The notes: generated by a model not told the origin, from the letters alone. DNA of 18,528 nucleotides from Sphingomonadales bacterium (GCA_025360285.1 JANYCM010000327.1:1-18528); one strand, 5' to 3'. Positions 1-7,650 are shown, counted from the first letter of the stretch. Program-made: numbers and translations.

Positions 1-1
1 C

Positions 2-1309
2 TCAATGCTCCCTGAAGGCATTGTCGCGCAGGCGGGTGACCGGGCTGAGCAGATAGGACAGGATCGACCGGTCATGGCCTTGCAGGCTGACATCGGCGAC
101 CATGCCGGCCGCCACCGGCAGCCGGCTGCCATCGCTGGTGCGCAGCCCTGTAGCTTCGGTAACAACGCGGACCTGGAAATAGCTTTCGCCGGTGCGATCA
201 TTGCTGACCGCATCGGGTGAGATGCGATCGACATGGCCAGTGAGGGCGCCGTAGAGCGATGGATCATAGGCAGAGAGCTTGACCAGTGCCTTTTGCCCCG
301 GATGGACAAAGGCGATGTCCGATGGCTTCACCCGGGCATCGACGACCAGTTTATCGCCGCCGGGTACGACTTCGACCAGCGGATCACCGGGGCGGACGGT
401 GCCGCCAATGGTGCTGACCAGCACGCGATTGACAGTGCCGGTGATCGGGCTGCGCACATCGGCGCGATCAAGGCGGTTGCGCAGCGCCGGCAGGCTGGCG
501 GTCTGGCCGGCCAGTTCGGCTCGCGCCGCCGCCAGCGCATCGCCTGACTGCGCCCGGCTGCGCCCGGCGACGCCCTGAACCGCGGCGCGGGCTTCGCTGA
601 CCGCGGCGGCGGAGCGGCGCACCGCCTCATTGGCGGCGGTTTCGGCGGATTGGGCCTGGGCCAGCGATGATTGCGCCCGGTCAAGGCTGATGCGCGGTTC
701 GATGCCCTTTTCGACCAGCGGCGCGATCATCGCGACTTCGCGGGCGGCCTGGGCGCGGGCTTCGCTGCGGGCGCTGCGTTCGGCTTCGGCCTGGCCAAGC
801 GCGCGGGTGGCGCCGTCAAGCCGGGCGGCCTCGCCGGCGCTGCTGGCGCCCAGATCACTGGCGCGCGCCGACCACAGGGCGCGTTCGGTGGCGACGGCGG
901 CGGGGGCGGCGGCCTCCAGCGCCGCCGGGAATGCCGGGGCGCGGCCGGCGACTTCGGCCTCCAGCCGGGCGATGCGTGCTGCCAGGGCATTGGCGGCGGC
1001 GCGGCTGCGGCCGAAATCGGCCTGGGCGGCGGCGGGATCGAGCTGCAGCAGGCGCTCACCGGCGCGGACCTGCTGGCCGGGGTGGACCAGGATGGCGGTG
1101 ACGACACCGCCCTCCAGATTGCTGATCACCTGCAATTGCCGCGATGGCACGACGCGGCCGGGGGCATTGGCGGTTTCGGGCAGCGTTGCCAGCCCGGCCC
1201 AGACGATGGCGCCCGTGGTGAACAGGATGATCGACCAGAGCAGCCAGCGGGCGGCGCGGCGCGGGGCGATCAGGGTGGGCAGGTCATCGAAGCTGGCGGC
1301 GAAAGACAT
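2..1309 (-). CDS. Type I secretion periplasmic adaptor (HlyD/LapC family)
   Basis: Membrane fusion protein of 435 residues that should bridge the inner-membrane ABC exporter encoded just upstream to the TolC-like outer membrane channel. What is seen: a short cytoplasmic N-terminus, one membrane helix at about residues 20-43, a lipoyl-like half around 50-92 (GRVVPS, LEGGVV, HPGQQVRAGE), a long Ala/Glu/Arg-rich coiled-coil stretch at about 93-280, and the returning barrel with RSPITGTVNRV, GGTVRPGDPLVEVVP and a C-terminal YLLSPV..R..AFRE signature. These are hallmarks of the HlyD/PrtE/LapC family, and the length is usual for it. The ATG has GGAG at 1317-1320, seven bases upstream. It lies 23 bp after the ABC gene, so it is probably the third gene of a tolC-ABC-hlyD operon. 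The stop codon is only one base from the window edge, so any cargo or regulator farther on is not visible. Confidence 0.93.
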   Translation of the reverse strand: MSFAASFDDLPTLIAPRRAARWLLWSIILFTTGAIVWAGLATLPETANAPGRVVPSRQLQVISNLEGGVVTAILVHPGQQVRAGERLLQLDPAAAQADFGRSRAAANALAARIARLEAEVAGRAPAFPAALEAAAPAAVATERALWSARASDLGASSAGEAARLDGATRALGQAEAERSARSEARAQAAREVAMIAPLVEKGIEPRISLDRAQSSLAQAQSAETAANEAVRRSAAAVSEARAAVQGVAGRSRAQSGDALAAARAELAGQTASLPALRNRLDRADVRSPITGTVNRVLVSTIGGTVRPGDPLVEVVPGGDKLVVDARVKPSDIAFVHPGQKALVKLSAYDPSLYGALTGHVDRISPDAVSNDRTGESYFQVRVVTEATGLRTSDGSRLPVAAGMVADVSLQGHDRSILSYLLSPVTRLRDNAFREH

Positions 1310-1332
1310 GGCAATACTCCGAAATTTTTGTG

Positions 1333-3117
1333 TCAGGCGGCGGTCAGCGAGGCGAGCACGGCATCACGCGGCCCATCGGCGATGACCCGGCCGGCATCGA
1401 TGATGATGACCCGCGTCGCCAGTCGCAGCATCGATTGGCGATGGGTGACGATGACCATCGTGGCGCCGGGGGCCTGGCTGGGAGTCTGGCTGGCGACGTC
1501 GCTCTCCAGCCGGTCGATCAGGCGGGTTTCGGATTCGGTGTCCATGGCGCTGGTCGGTTCGTCGAGCAGCAAAATTGCCCGGGGGCGGGTCAGCGCGCGC
1601 GCCAGGGCGATGGCCTGGCGCTGACCGCCGGACAGCCCCTCACCGCGATCGGCCAGCACCAGATCATAGCCGCTGGCGAGATTGCCAATGAAATCATGGG
1701 CGCCCGACAGGCGCGCCGCCTTCAATATGGCGTCATCGTCGATCAACGGATCGCCCAGGGCGATATTGTCGCGCAGTGATCCGGACAGCAGGACGATGTC
1801 TTGCAGGACGGCGCCGATGTTGGCGCGCAGATCATCGGGGTGGAGCTGGCGGATGTCGGCGTCATCGATCCGCACCGCGCCTTGCTGGGGCTCGTACAGC
1901 CCGAGCATCAACCGGGCGATGGTCGACTTGCCCGATCCGACACGGCCGACGATGGCGACGCGTTCGCCCGGTGCAATGTCGAAGCTGACATTATCGAGGG
2001 CGGGGGCCTTGGCGCCCGGATAGTGGAAGGTGACATTGCGAAAGCTGATGCGGCCGGCGAGGTGCGGGCGGCGCAGCGGGGAGGGGCCGGCGGTTTCGCC
2101 ATCGGCGGTCATCACGCGGTCCAGGGCGCGATAGGCCATGGCGGTGTGGCTGATCCGCGTCAACAACGAGGCGATCTGGCCCAGCGGCGCGACGCAACGC
2201 CCCGACAACATTGAGGCAGCGACCAGCGCCCCCATGGTCAATTGCTGGGTGGCGATGAGCTCGACACCCACCGCGACGGTGACGACATAGACCAGGCTTT
2301 GCGCCGACACCGCGGCGTTGACGGCAAGGCCCGAAACCAGCCGCTGGCGCAGCGAGACATCGGCGTGATGAGCAACGGCGCGCCGCCAGCGGCCCGCCAG
2401 CATCGGCCCAGCGCGGCTGGTCTTGATGGTTTCGAGGCCGGAAATCGTTTCAACTACAACGCCTTGCTTGGTCAGGCCCTCGGCGAGGCCTGCCGCCGAA
2501 AGCCGGGCCAGCAGGGGTTGGCTGGCCCAGGCCAGGCCGATGACGAGGGGGATGGCGAGGAGGGGGATCCAGGCGAGGGCGGGGGCGACCAGCCAGATGA
2601 CGGCGATGAACAACAGGATGAAAGGCACATCGACCAGCGCCGTTACCGTGGCCGAGGCGAAGAATTCGCGCAGCGTTTCAAATTCGCGCAGCAGCCCGGC
2701 AAAGGCGCCGTTGCTGCCCTTGCGATCCGCCAGCTTCATGCCCAGCAGCCGCGCAAAGATCGCCTCGCCCAGCGCGCGATCGATGCTTTGCCCTGCAACA
2801 TCAACGAAATAGCCGCGCAGTGTGCGCAGCACGAAATCGAAAACCAGCACCATGGCGATGCCGATGAGCAGCGCCGTCATCGAATCCGCCGCATTGTTGG
2901 GGACGATCTTGTTGTAGACCGTCATCGAAAACAATGATGTCGCCAGCCCGAAAATATTGATCAGGGCGGCGGCCAGTGCCACCTGGCCGAACAGGCCGCG
3001 GTTGGCCCATAGCGGCCCGCGCAGCCAGTCGCCGGCCGGTGGCACCGCCAGTTCGGGCGGCAGGGCGACGGGTTTTCCGGGGTTTTCAAAGGCTGTGGCG
3101 GTGGTGAGAGCGGTCAT
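1333..3117 (-). CDS. Type I secretion system permease/ATPase, without N-terminal peptidase-like domain
   Basis: ABC exporter half-transporter of 594 residues, expected to work as an inner-membrane homodimer that drives unfolded protein cargo through the HlyD and TolC-like partners encoded beside it. The membrane domain runs from about 40 to 325 with six hydrophobic segments and is followed by the nucleotide-binding domain: Walker A GRVGSGKS at 391-398, Q-loop Q439, signature LSGGQ at 495-499, Walker B ILLLDE at 515-520 and the switch histidine H559. All catalytic residues are present. LapB/HlyB relatives are usually about 700 residues because they begin with a C39 peptidase or degenerate C39-like domain; here only about 40 residues precede the first helix, as in PrtD-type exporters. 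The gene starts 10 bp after the tolC-like stop, consistent with co-transcription. The cargo is unknown. Confidence 0.94.
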   Translation of the reverse strand: MTALTTATAFENPGKPVALPPELAVPPAGDWLRGPLWANRGLFGQVALAAALINIFGLATSLFSMTVYNKIVPNNAADSMTALLIGIAMVLVFDFVLRTLRGYFVDVAGQSIDRALGEAIFARLLGMKLADRKGSNGAFAGLLREFETLREFFASATVTALVDVPFILLFIAVIWLVAPALAWIPLLAIPLVIGLAWASQPLLARLSAAGLAEGLTKQGVVVETISGLETIKTSRAGPMLAGRWRRAVAHHADVSLRQRLVSGLAVNAAVSAQSLVYVVTVAVGVELIATQQLTMGALVAASMLSGRCVAPLGQIASLLTRISHTAMAYRALDRVMTADGETAGPSPLRRPHLAGRISFRNVTFHYPGAKAPALDNVSFDIAPGERVAIVGRVGSGKSTIARLMLGLYEPQQGAVRIDDADIRQLHPDDLRANIGAVLQDIVLLSGSLRDNIALGDPLIDDDAILKAARLSGAHDFIGNLASGYDLVLADRGEGLSGGQRQAIALARALTRPRAILLLDEPTSAMDTESETRLIDRLESDVASQTPSQAPGATMVIVTHRQSMLRLATRVIIIDAGRVIADGPRDAVLASLTAA

Positions 3118-3127
3118 GGCGGGTCTT

Positions 3128-4597
3128 TCAGCCGGCGGTGGCGGGGTGAAATGCGGGTGTGGGCGCGGGTTTTTCGGGGCGATCGGCGGCTATCCCCAAA
3201 AATCGCAGCAATTCGCCGGTGCGGGCGAGCAAGGTGAAGCGCGCCAGGTCGCGGTCGCTGCTGCCCTGGACCAGCGCGGCGGCCGCGGCGAAGTAATCCT
3301 GTTCGCTGCGCAACAGGTCGGTCAGCGCGCCGCGCGACAGGCGGAATTGTTCGGCCATGCTGTCCCGCGATCGGCGGTTGGCGCGATAGGCGTCCTCCAT
3401 CGCCGCGACCGACGCATCGAGCAGTGCTGCATCGGCAAAGGCGGCGCTGGCGTCGCGTTCGGCCTCGCCCACCGCCTGGTCGCTGGCAAAGCCGGCGGCG
3501 CGGGCGCGGGCCTGGGCTTCGGCATGGCGCGCGGCTTCGGCACCGCCGGCGGACAGGCTTTGGCGCAGGGTCAATTGCCCGCGCACATCATAATTATTGC
3601 CGTCGCCAAAGGCGTTGTAGCGCGTGGCGACCACCCCGCCGGACAGGCGGGGCAGCGCATCGGCGCGCACCGCCCGCGCATCGGCGCGGTTGGCCTCCGC
3701 CCCGGCCAGCGCCGCCACCACCGCCGGGCTGCGGTGGCTGAGTTCGGCGGCGGCCACGGCATCGCCCGCGACTGACAAGGGCCGCTCCGGGCGGACCGGC
3801 CGCGCCGGCGCCTCGGCGCCGAACAACTCGCGGTAGCGGGCGCGGACGCTGGCCAGATTGCGCGCCTGGCGGTTAGCGGCGGTGATGGCATCGGCCAGGC
3901 CCGCCTCGGCGCGCGCCACATCGGCGCCGCTGCCCAGCCCGGCGGTCATCCGCGTCCGCGTGTCGTCAAGGATGCCGCGGTGCCGGGCGACCAGCGCCTC
4001 GGCGAGATCGACCAGGGTGCGATATTCCGCCACCTGCACCCAGGCCGCCACCGCCGCCAGCGCGGTTTCGGTTGCCGCCTTGTCGGCATCGGCGCGGGCG
4101 GCGCGCAGCCGCGCGGCACCGCCGGCGATACGCCCGCTGGTCGATCCGAAATCCCACAGCAACTGGTCAACGCCGACTTGCGCATCGGTGCGGCCGCGCG
4201 GCGCCAGGCTTTCGACCAGCGCATTGTCGCCCGAAAAACCGCGGTCGAGCGAGCGGCTGCTGACGATCGAAGCGCTCAATTGCGGAAACAGCGCGGCGCG
4301 GGCCTGGCGGCGGCTGGCATCGGCGATATCACTGCCGGCGGCGGCGGCGGCCACACCGGGATAGCCGCGCACGGCATCGGCAATGCGATCGCGGAAATCA
4401 TCGCCGGCCCCCGGCGCATGCAGCCGGCTGAGCAGTGGATCACTGCCGAAATCAATCGCCTGCGGCTGGCCACCGGGCGGCGGCAGCAGCAGCGCCGCCG
4501 GTTCGGCCGCACCCGCAGGCACCGCCAGCGCCAGCAGCACCGCCACCATGCAGCGGCGGTGGACTTGGCCGACAGGCTGTTTAAGATCGCGGCCCAT
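3128..4597 (-). CDS. TolC-family outer membrane channel of a type I secretion system
   Basis: Outer membrane efflux protein, the exit duct for the ABC/HlyD pair in the same operon. The mature part shows the two OEP repeats of the family, with long Ala-rich helices, a VDQLLWDFGSTSGRI motif typical of the TolC first repeat, and a matching QLTLRQSLSAGGAEAARH segment in the second. The reading frame is open upstream to 4669, but I chose the ATG at 4597, which gives 489 residues, a basic n-region (MGRDLKQPVGQVHRR) and a hydrophobic core ending AVPAGA before AEP as a likely signal peptide. A later ATG at 4549 would lack the basic n-region. No clear Shine-Dalgarno sits before any candidate. The chosen start overlaps the start codon of the divergent amidohydrolase. 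It is first in the operon; its promoter must lie inside the neighbour's coding region. Confidence 0.87.
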   Translation of the reverse strand: MGRDLKQPVGQVHRRCMVAVLLALAVPAGAAEPAALLLPPPGGQPQAIDFGSDPLLSRLHAPGAGDDFRDRIADAVRGYPGVAAAAAGSDIADASRRQARAALFPQLSASIVSSRSLDRGFSGDNALVESLAPRGRTDAQVGVDQLLWDFGSTSGRIAGGAARLRAARADADKAATETALAAVAAWVQVAEYRTLVDLAEALVARHRGILDDTRTRMTAGLGSGADVARAEAGLADAITAANRQARNLASVRARYRELFGAEAPARPVRPERPLSVAGDAVAAAELSHRSPAVVAALAGAEANRADARAVRADALPRLSGGVVATRYNAFGDGNNYDVRGQLTLRQSLSAGGAEAARHAEAQARARAAGFASDQAVGEAERDASAAFADAALLDASVAAMEDAYRANRRSRDSMAEQFRLSRGALTDLLRSEQDYFAAAAALVQGSSDRDLARFTLLARTGELLRFLGIAADRPEKPAPTPAFHPATAG

Positions 4598-5888
4598 GAT
4601 CAGATCAATCGCACGCATCTTGGCCACCGCGGCCGCCCTCGCCGGCACCATGGCCAGCGCCGCCCCCACCGATCTTGTTGCGCTCTACAAGGATCTGCAT
4701 ACCCACCCCGAACTTGCCTTTCAGGAAACCCGATCCGCCGCGTTGATGGCGGCAGAGGCGCGGTCCGCCGGGTTCACCGTCACTGAAAAGGTCGGTGGCA
4801 CCGGCGTCGTTGCCGTCATGGTTAACGGCAAAGGGCCGACACTATTGATTCGCGCCGATATGGATGGCCTGCCAGTCAAGGAAGCCACCGGGCTGCCCTA
4901 TGCCAGCGCGGCGCTGGGCAAGGCGCCGGATGGCAGCGACACGCCGGTCATGCACGCCTGCGGCCATGATATTCACATGACGGTCTGGGCCGGCACGGCG
5001 CGGGCGCTGGCCGCGGCGCGCGGCACCTGGTCGGGCACGCTGGTGATGGTGGCGCAGCCGGCCGAGGAAGTCATCGGCGGCGCCAAGGCGATGCTGAAGG
5101 ACGGGCTGTTCACGCGGTTCCCGAAGCCGCAGTTCGCACTGGCGCTGCATGACAACAGCAACATGCCCGCCGGCCAGGTGTCCGTGCCGCAAAGTCGCGC
5201 GCTGGCGGCGGGCGCCGGGGTGGATATCGAAGTGCGCGGCGTGTCCGGCCATGGTGCCTATCCGGCGACGACCAAGGACCCGATCGTGCTGGCGGCGCGC
5301 ATCGTCACGGCGCTGCAAACCATCGTGTCGCGCGAAAATGATCCGTTTCAGCCCGCCGTGGTCACCGTCGGCACTTTCCATGGCGGCACCAAGCGCAACA
5401 TCATTTCGGACCATGTGACGCTGGAACTGACCGTCCGGTCGTATGACATGGCGCAGCAGCAACGCCTGATCGCGGCGATCCGCCGGGTGGCGCGCGGCGA
5501 AGCCATTGCCGCAGGCATCCCTGACAATCTGATGCCGATCGTCAATGTGGCCGAAGGCGAAACCGAACCGACGCTCAACACCCCGGCGCTGGCGGCGCGG
5601 GTGCAAAAGGCACTGGTCGCCAAGCTGGGCCCGGCGCGGGTGGTTGACCGCGAACCATCGATGGCCAGTGAAGATTTCAACCAGTTCGGCCTTGCCGATC
5701 CCGCGATCCAGACAGTGATGTTCTGGGTCGGCGGCGTGCCCCAGGCGCAATGGGATGCGGCGCAAAAGGGCGGCCCGGCGATCCCATCCCTGCACAACAG
5801 CGGCTGGGCGCCCGATCCCGCGCCGACGATTGCCACCGGGGTGGAGGCGATGACGGCGGCGGCGCTGGCGGTTCTAGGGAAGAAATAG
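4596..5888 (+). CDS. Exported M20D-family amidohydrolase / metallopeptidase
   Basis: Zinc-dependent amidohydrolase of 430 residues, related to hippurate hydrolase, N-acyl amino acid amidohydrolases and IAA-conjugate hydrolases; it should cleave an amide bond of an N-acyl or N-aryl amino acid. Metal-ligand motifs are intact: HACGHD at 120-125, QPAEE at 154-158 with the catalytic Glu pair, ASEDF with E359, and the late LHNS with H400. The dimerisation domain is recognisable in the middle (VSGHGAYP). The ATG at 4596 was preferred over upstream in-frame codons because it begins a clear signal peptide (MIRSIARILATAAALAGTMASA, then AP), so the enzyme is probably periplasmic, whereas many M20D enzymes are cytosolic. 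No Shine-Dalgarno is evident. It is divergent from the tolC-like gene and convergent, 8 bp apart, with the lipoprotein gene. The substrate is not predictable. Confidence 0.9.
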   Translation: MIRSIARILATAAALAGTMASAAPTDLVALYKDLHTHPELAFQETRSAALMAAEARSAGFTVTEKVGGTGVVAVMVNGKGPTLLIRADMDGLPVKEATGLPYASAALGKAPDGSDTPVMHACGHDIHMTVWAGTARALAAARGTWSGTLVMVAQPAEEVIGGAKAMLKDGLFTRFPKPQFALALHDNSNMPAGQVSVPQSRALAAGAGVDIEVRGVSGHGAYPATTKDPIVLAARIVTALQTIVSRENDPFQPAVVTVGTFHGGTKRNIISDHVTLELTVRSYDMAQQQRLIAAIRRVARGEAIAAGIPDNLMPIVNVAEGETEPTLNTPALAARVQKALVAKLGPARVVDREPSMASEDFNQFGLADPAIQTVMFWVGGVPQAQWDAAQKGGPAIPSLHNSGWAPDPAPTIATGVEAMTAAALAVLGKK

Positions 5889-5896
5889 GGGGGTGG

Positions 5897-6883
5897 TTAC
5901 GGCGCTGCGGTGGGGGCAGCGCTCCAATCCGCGGGCAGGATGACCCCGGCGCAGGACCCCGGCGAACCGCCGAACACTTCGCCTGCTGCCGCGTTCAGCC
6001 CGGCCTTGCCGACTTCATTGGCAACGGCGTGCCCGGCCCGGTCAACCATTGAATCATCATCGTGCGTCTGGGAGTTGCCCAGGCCAATGATGGCGCCGAC
6101 GGTGCCCCAGAATACCTTGGCCCAATCGGTTTCGTGCTTGTTTTCGGTGATGACGATGCGGCCGACATCATTGCGTTCATAGTGATAGCCCTCCAGCGGC
6201 AGCCAGACGCCTTCATTGCTTGAGGCGCGCAGACAGGCCTGTCGCGGGTGGATGGTGCCGGCTGTCCAGACCGGGCCGAAAAGGCTTTCCTGATAGCCGG
6301 GTTCCGGTTCCCATTGGCCTTCGGTGGCGGCGGCAATGATATGGGCACGATCGGGATCGCGGGTGCCCGGTGACCAGGATACTTTCAATTCGCCGGCGGC
6401 GGTGCTGTCGAAACTATAGCCCTTGTCGGCGCGCCAGCGATTGGGTGTCGGGTCCGACCGGATATGCGGCCAGTGCGGGTGTTCCAGGCCCGCCGTCCAG
6501 ATGACATCCAGCACCGACCCATCCTGACGCAATTCGGTCGCCGGCGGCGGCGCGGGTGCCATGGCGTCATAGGTCGTGGGGGTTGTCTCAGTCGTTGTCG
6601 TGCCGTTGGGGTCTGCATCCCTGGCCCAGGCATAGCCGGGATCAGGCTGCCAGAAATCCGGTTGCGCCGCCGCATGGATATTGGGCTGTCCGGGATAGGC
6701 GGCACCGGCGACCCAGCGCGTTTCGAACGACCAGATTGTGCCGGGGTTGACCCATTCATAACCCGGCAACAGACGCCAATGAACAAGGCCGTCCTTTTGC
6801 GTGCCTGACGGCGGCGAGCAGGCGCTGGTCAGCAACAGCAGCGCGGCAGACACGGCCAAACGTTGGTTGGTGCGTGCCGGCAT
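5897..6883 (-). CDS. Unrecognised lipoprotein with tandem W-N20-W-N4-GY repeats
   Basis: I do not recognise this 328-residue protein. It begins with a basic n-region, a Leu-rich core and a lipobox-like LTSAC ending at Cys22, so it is probably a lipoprotein. The body holds four 31-residue units with invariant spacing: Trp at 57, 129, 170 and 206; a second Trp exactly 21 residues later at 78, 150, 191 and 227; and GY five residues after that at 83, 155, 196 and 232. A fifth half-unit (W36, G41-Y42) precedes them. Units one and two are separated by a Thr/Pro/Ala-rich linker at about 90-118. The C-terminal third has a short hydrophobic stretch (VFWGTVGAIIGLG, 257-269) and a DDD-containing tail. 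GGAG lies eight bases before the ATG. The Trp/GY pattern suggests repeated small beta units, possibly carbohydrate or peptidoglycan contacting, but that is a guess. Confidence 0.82.
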   Translation of the reverse strand: MPARTNQRLAVSAALLLLTSACSPPSGTQKDGLVHWRLLPGYEWVNPGTIWSFETRWVAGAAYPGQPNIHAAAQPDFWQPDPGYAWARDADPNGTTTTETTPTTYDAMAPAPPPATELRQDGSVLDVIWTAGLEHPHWPHIRSDPTPNRWRADKGYSFDSTAAGELKVSWSPGTRDPDRAHIIAAATEGQWEPEPGYQESLFGPVWTAGTIHPRQACLRASSNEGVWLPLEGYHYERNDVGRIVITENKHETDWAKVFWGTVGAIIGLGNSQTHDDDSMVDRAGHAVANEVGKAGLNAAAGEVFGGSPGSCAGVILPADWSAAPTAAP

Positions 6884-6901
6884 ATTTTGTGCTCCCGCCT
6901 G

Positions 6902-6952
6902 GTCTTCAGAATGACCCGGCAGGTTTGAACCGGGTTAGCAACAACTGAAGAC
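6902..6952 (-). promoter_or_regulatory. Nested inverted repeat in the lipoprotein leader
   Basis: An outer perfect repeat GTCTTCAG (6902-6909) / CTGAAGAC (6945-6952) encloses an inner perfect repeat ACCCGG (6914-6919) / CCGGGT (6930-6935) with a ten-base loop. The element ends about 20 bases before the lipoprotein ATG and would form a two-tier stem in its 5' untranslated RNA. No U-tract follows, so it does not look like an intrinsic terminator. Its role is unknown. Confidence 0.45.
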
Positions 6953-6982
6953 TTGAACAATTAATTTTGTCTGAACAAGAGC

Positions 6983-7006
6983 AAATTTGCGCGTTGCCAC
7001 AAATTT
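6983..7006. promoter_or_regulatory. AT-rich palindrome AAATTTG-N10-CAAATTT
   Basis: A perfect seven-base inverted repeat with a ten-base spacer sits about 100 bp upstream of the lipoprotein start, in the most AT-rich stretch of the window (about 6950-7006). Spacing and symmetry would suit a dimeric regulator. A duplicated TGAACAA motif (6954-6960 and 6972-6978) lies beside it. No regulator can be named. Of the 214-bp gap 6884-7097, the remainder (7007-7097) shows nothing I can identify. Confidence 0.3.
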
Positions 7007-7097
7007 TGCGGGGGACCGAGAAGCCGGATTTATTATCCCCTCGCTGGCGTTCGATGGCCTTGGCGTGCCGATGGAGGGCAGGCAGACGCGGCGAGCC

Positions 7098-7490
7098 TCA
7101 CGCCGGCGGCGGCACCAGGCCGAGGCTTTGCAGGACCACCGCCTGAACGATCATCGCGCCGAGCCAATGGCCGCAATCGGCGGCGATGCGGCGGGCCGGG
7201 ACGCCGCGGTACAGCGATGTGACGGCAAGGGTGGGCAGCACAAAGCCGATCCAGATGACAAAGCCGCTGCCGATCGCCATCGTCCAGGGGCTGGCCTGGT
7301 GCGGGGCGAGGATGAGCGCACCGGCAAGAATGGCGGCAAGCCAGAATTCGGCCAGCGCGGCGGTGATGAGCAGCGGGGCGAGGCGGGGCAGGGCGGGTGC
7401 GCCGGACAGGCGGTGCCAGACGAGGCCGAAGGCGAGCCCCGCCAGCGTGGCGGCAAGGATGGGGCCGATGTTGAGGAGGATGTAGATCAA
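7098..7490 (-). CDS. DUF1761-like small integral membrane protein
   Basis: A hydrophobic protein of 130 residues with four predicted membrane helices. It resembles the DUF1761 family: an N-terminal NIGPILAATLAGLAFGLVW segment (small-residue helix ending in G-x-x-W), a middle EFWLAAIL helix, a GSGFVIWIGFVLP helix and a last helix after CGHWLGAMI. The family has no established function. I place the start at the TTG at 7490, giving LIYILLNIGP, because GGAG lies six bases upstream. A TTG at 7529 keeps the frame open but has no ribosome binding site and overlaps the REP-like repeat region. Downstream on the same strand is the lipoprotein gene, more than 200 bp away, so the two are probably separate transcripts. 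The assignment rests on pattern resemblance only. Confidence 0.66.
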   Translation of the reverse strand: MIYILLNIGPILAATLAGLAFGLVWHRLSGAPALPRLAPLLITAALAEFWLAAILAGALILAPHQASPWTMAIGSGFVIWIGFVLPTLAVTSLYRGVPARRIAADCGHWLGAMIVQAVVLQSLGLVPPPA

Positions 7491-7535
7491 GGGCGGCTCC
7501 GACGGGGGCGAGCGCTTTGATATCGCCAATGCGCA

Positions 7536-7621
7536 TCATGCTGAACTTGTTTCAGCATCCGGCGTGCGACCCCCACATATTTTCCCACAGTGCGATGGGT
7601 GCTGAAACAAGTTCAGCATGA
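7536..7621. repeat. Facing pair of REP-like hairpin repeats
   Basis: Two 25-base arms, 7536-7560 and 7597-7621, are inverted copies of each other with one mismatch and a 36-base spacer. Each arm contains its own perfect hairpin: GCTGAA-CTTGT-TTCAGC at 7540-7556 and the complementary copy at 7601-7617. This is the form of a BIME-like pair of repetitive extragenic palindromes. From memory, the same core (reading MLNLFQHP when translated) is frequent between genes in sphingomonads. It lies between tRNA-Leu and the DUF1761-like gene. Spurious short ORFs across it were not called as genes. Confidence 0.8.
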
Positions 7622-7650
7622 CAAGTGTCTTGCCAGGCGATGGATAAATC

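Noticed and set aside
630..1624. Long plus-strand open frames opposite the HlyD and ABC genes
   Set aside because: They are low-complexity Gly/Ala/Arg translations antisense to strongly recognised genes and have no domain motifs; high GC content keeps such frames open.
4383..4595. 71-codon N-terminal extension of the M20D amidohydrolase
   Set aside because: The extension is antisense to the tolC-like gene, lacks family resemblance, and would place the signal peptide internally.
4842..5795. 317-codon minus-strand frame inside the amidohydrolase
   Set aside because: It is rich in Arg, His and Gly without a recognisable domain, opposite a gene with all M20D motifs.
6987..7520. 177-codon plus-strand frame across the DUF1761-like gene
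   Set aside because: It translates to a Gly/Arg/Glu/Asp-rich string typical of an antisense shadow, and its start falls in the AT-rich lipoprotein upstream region without a ribosome binding site.
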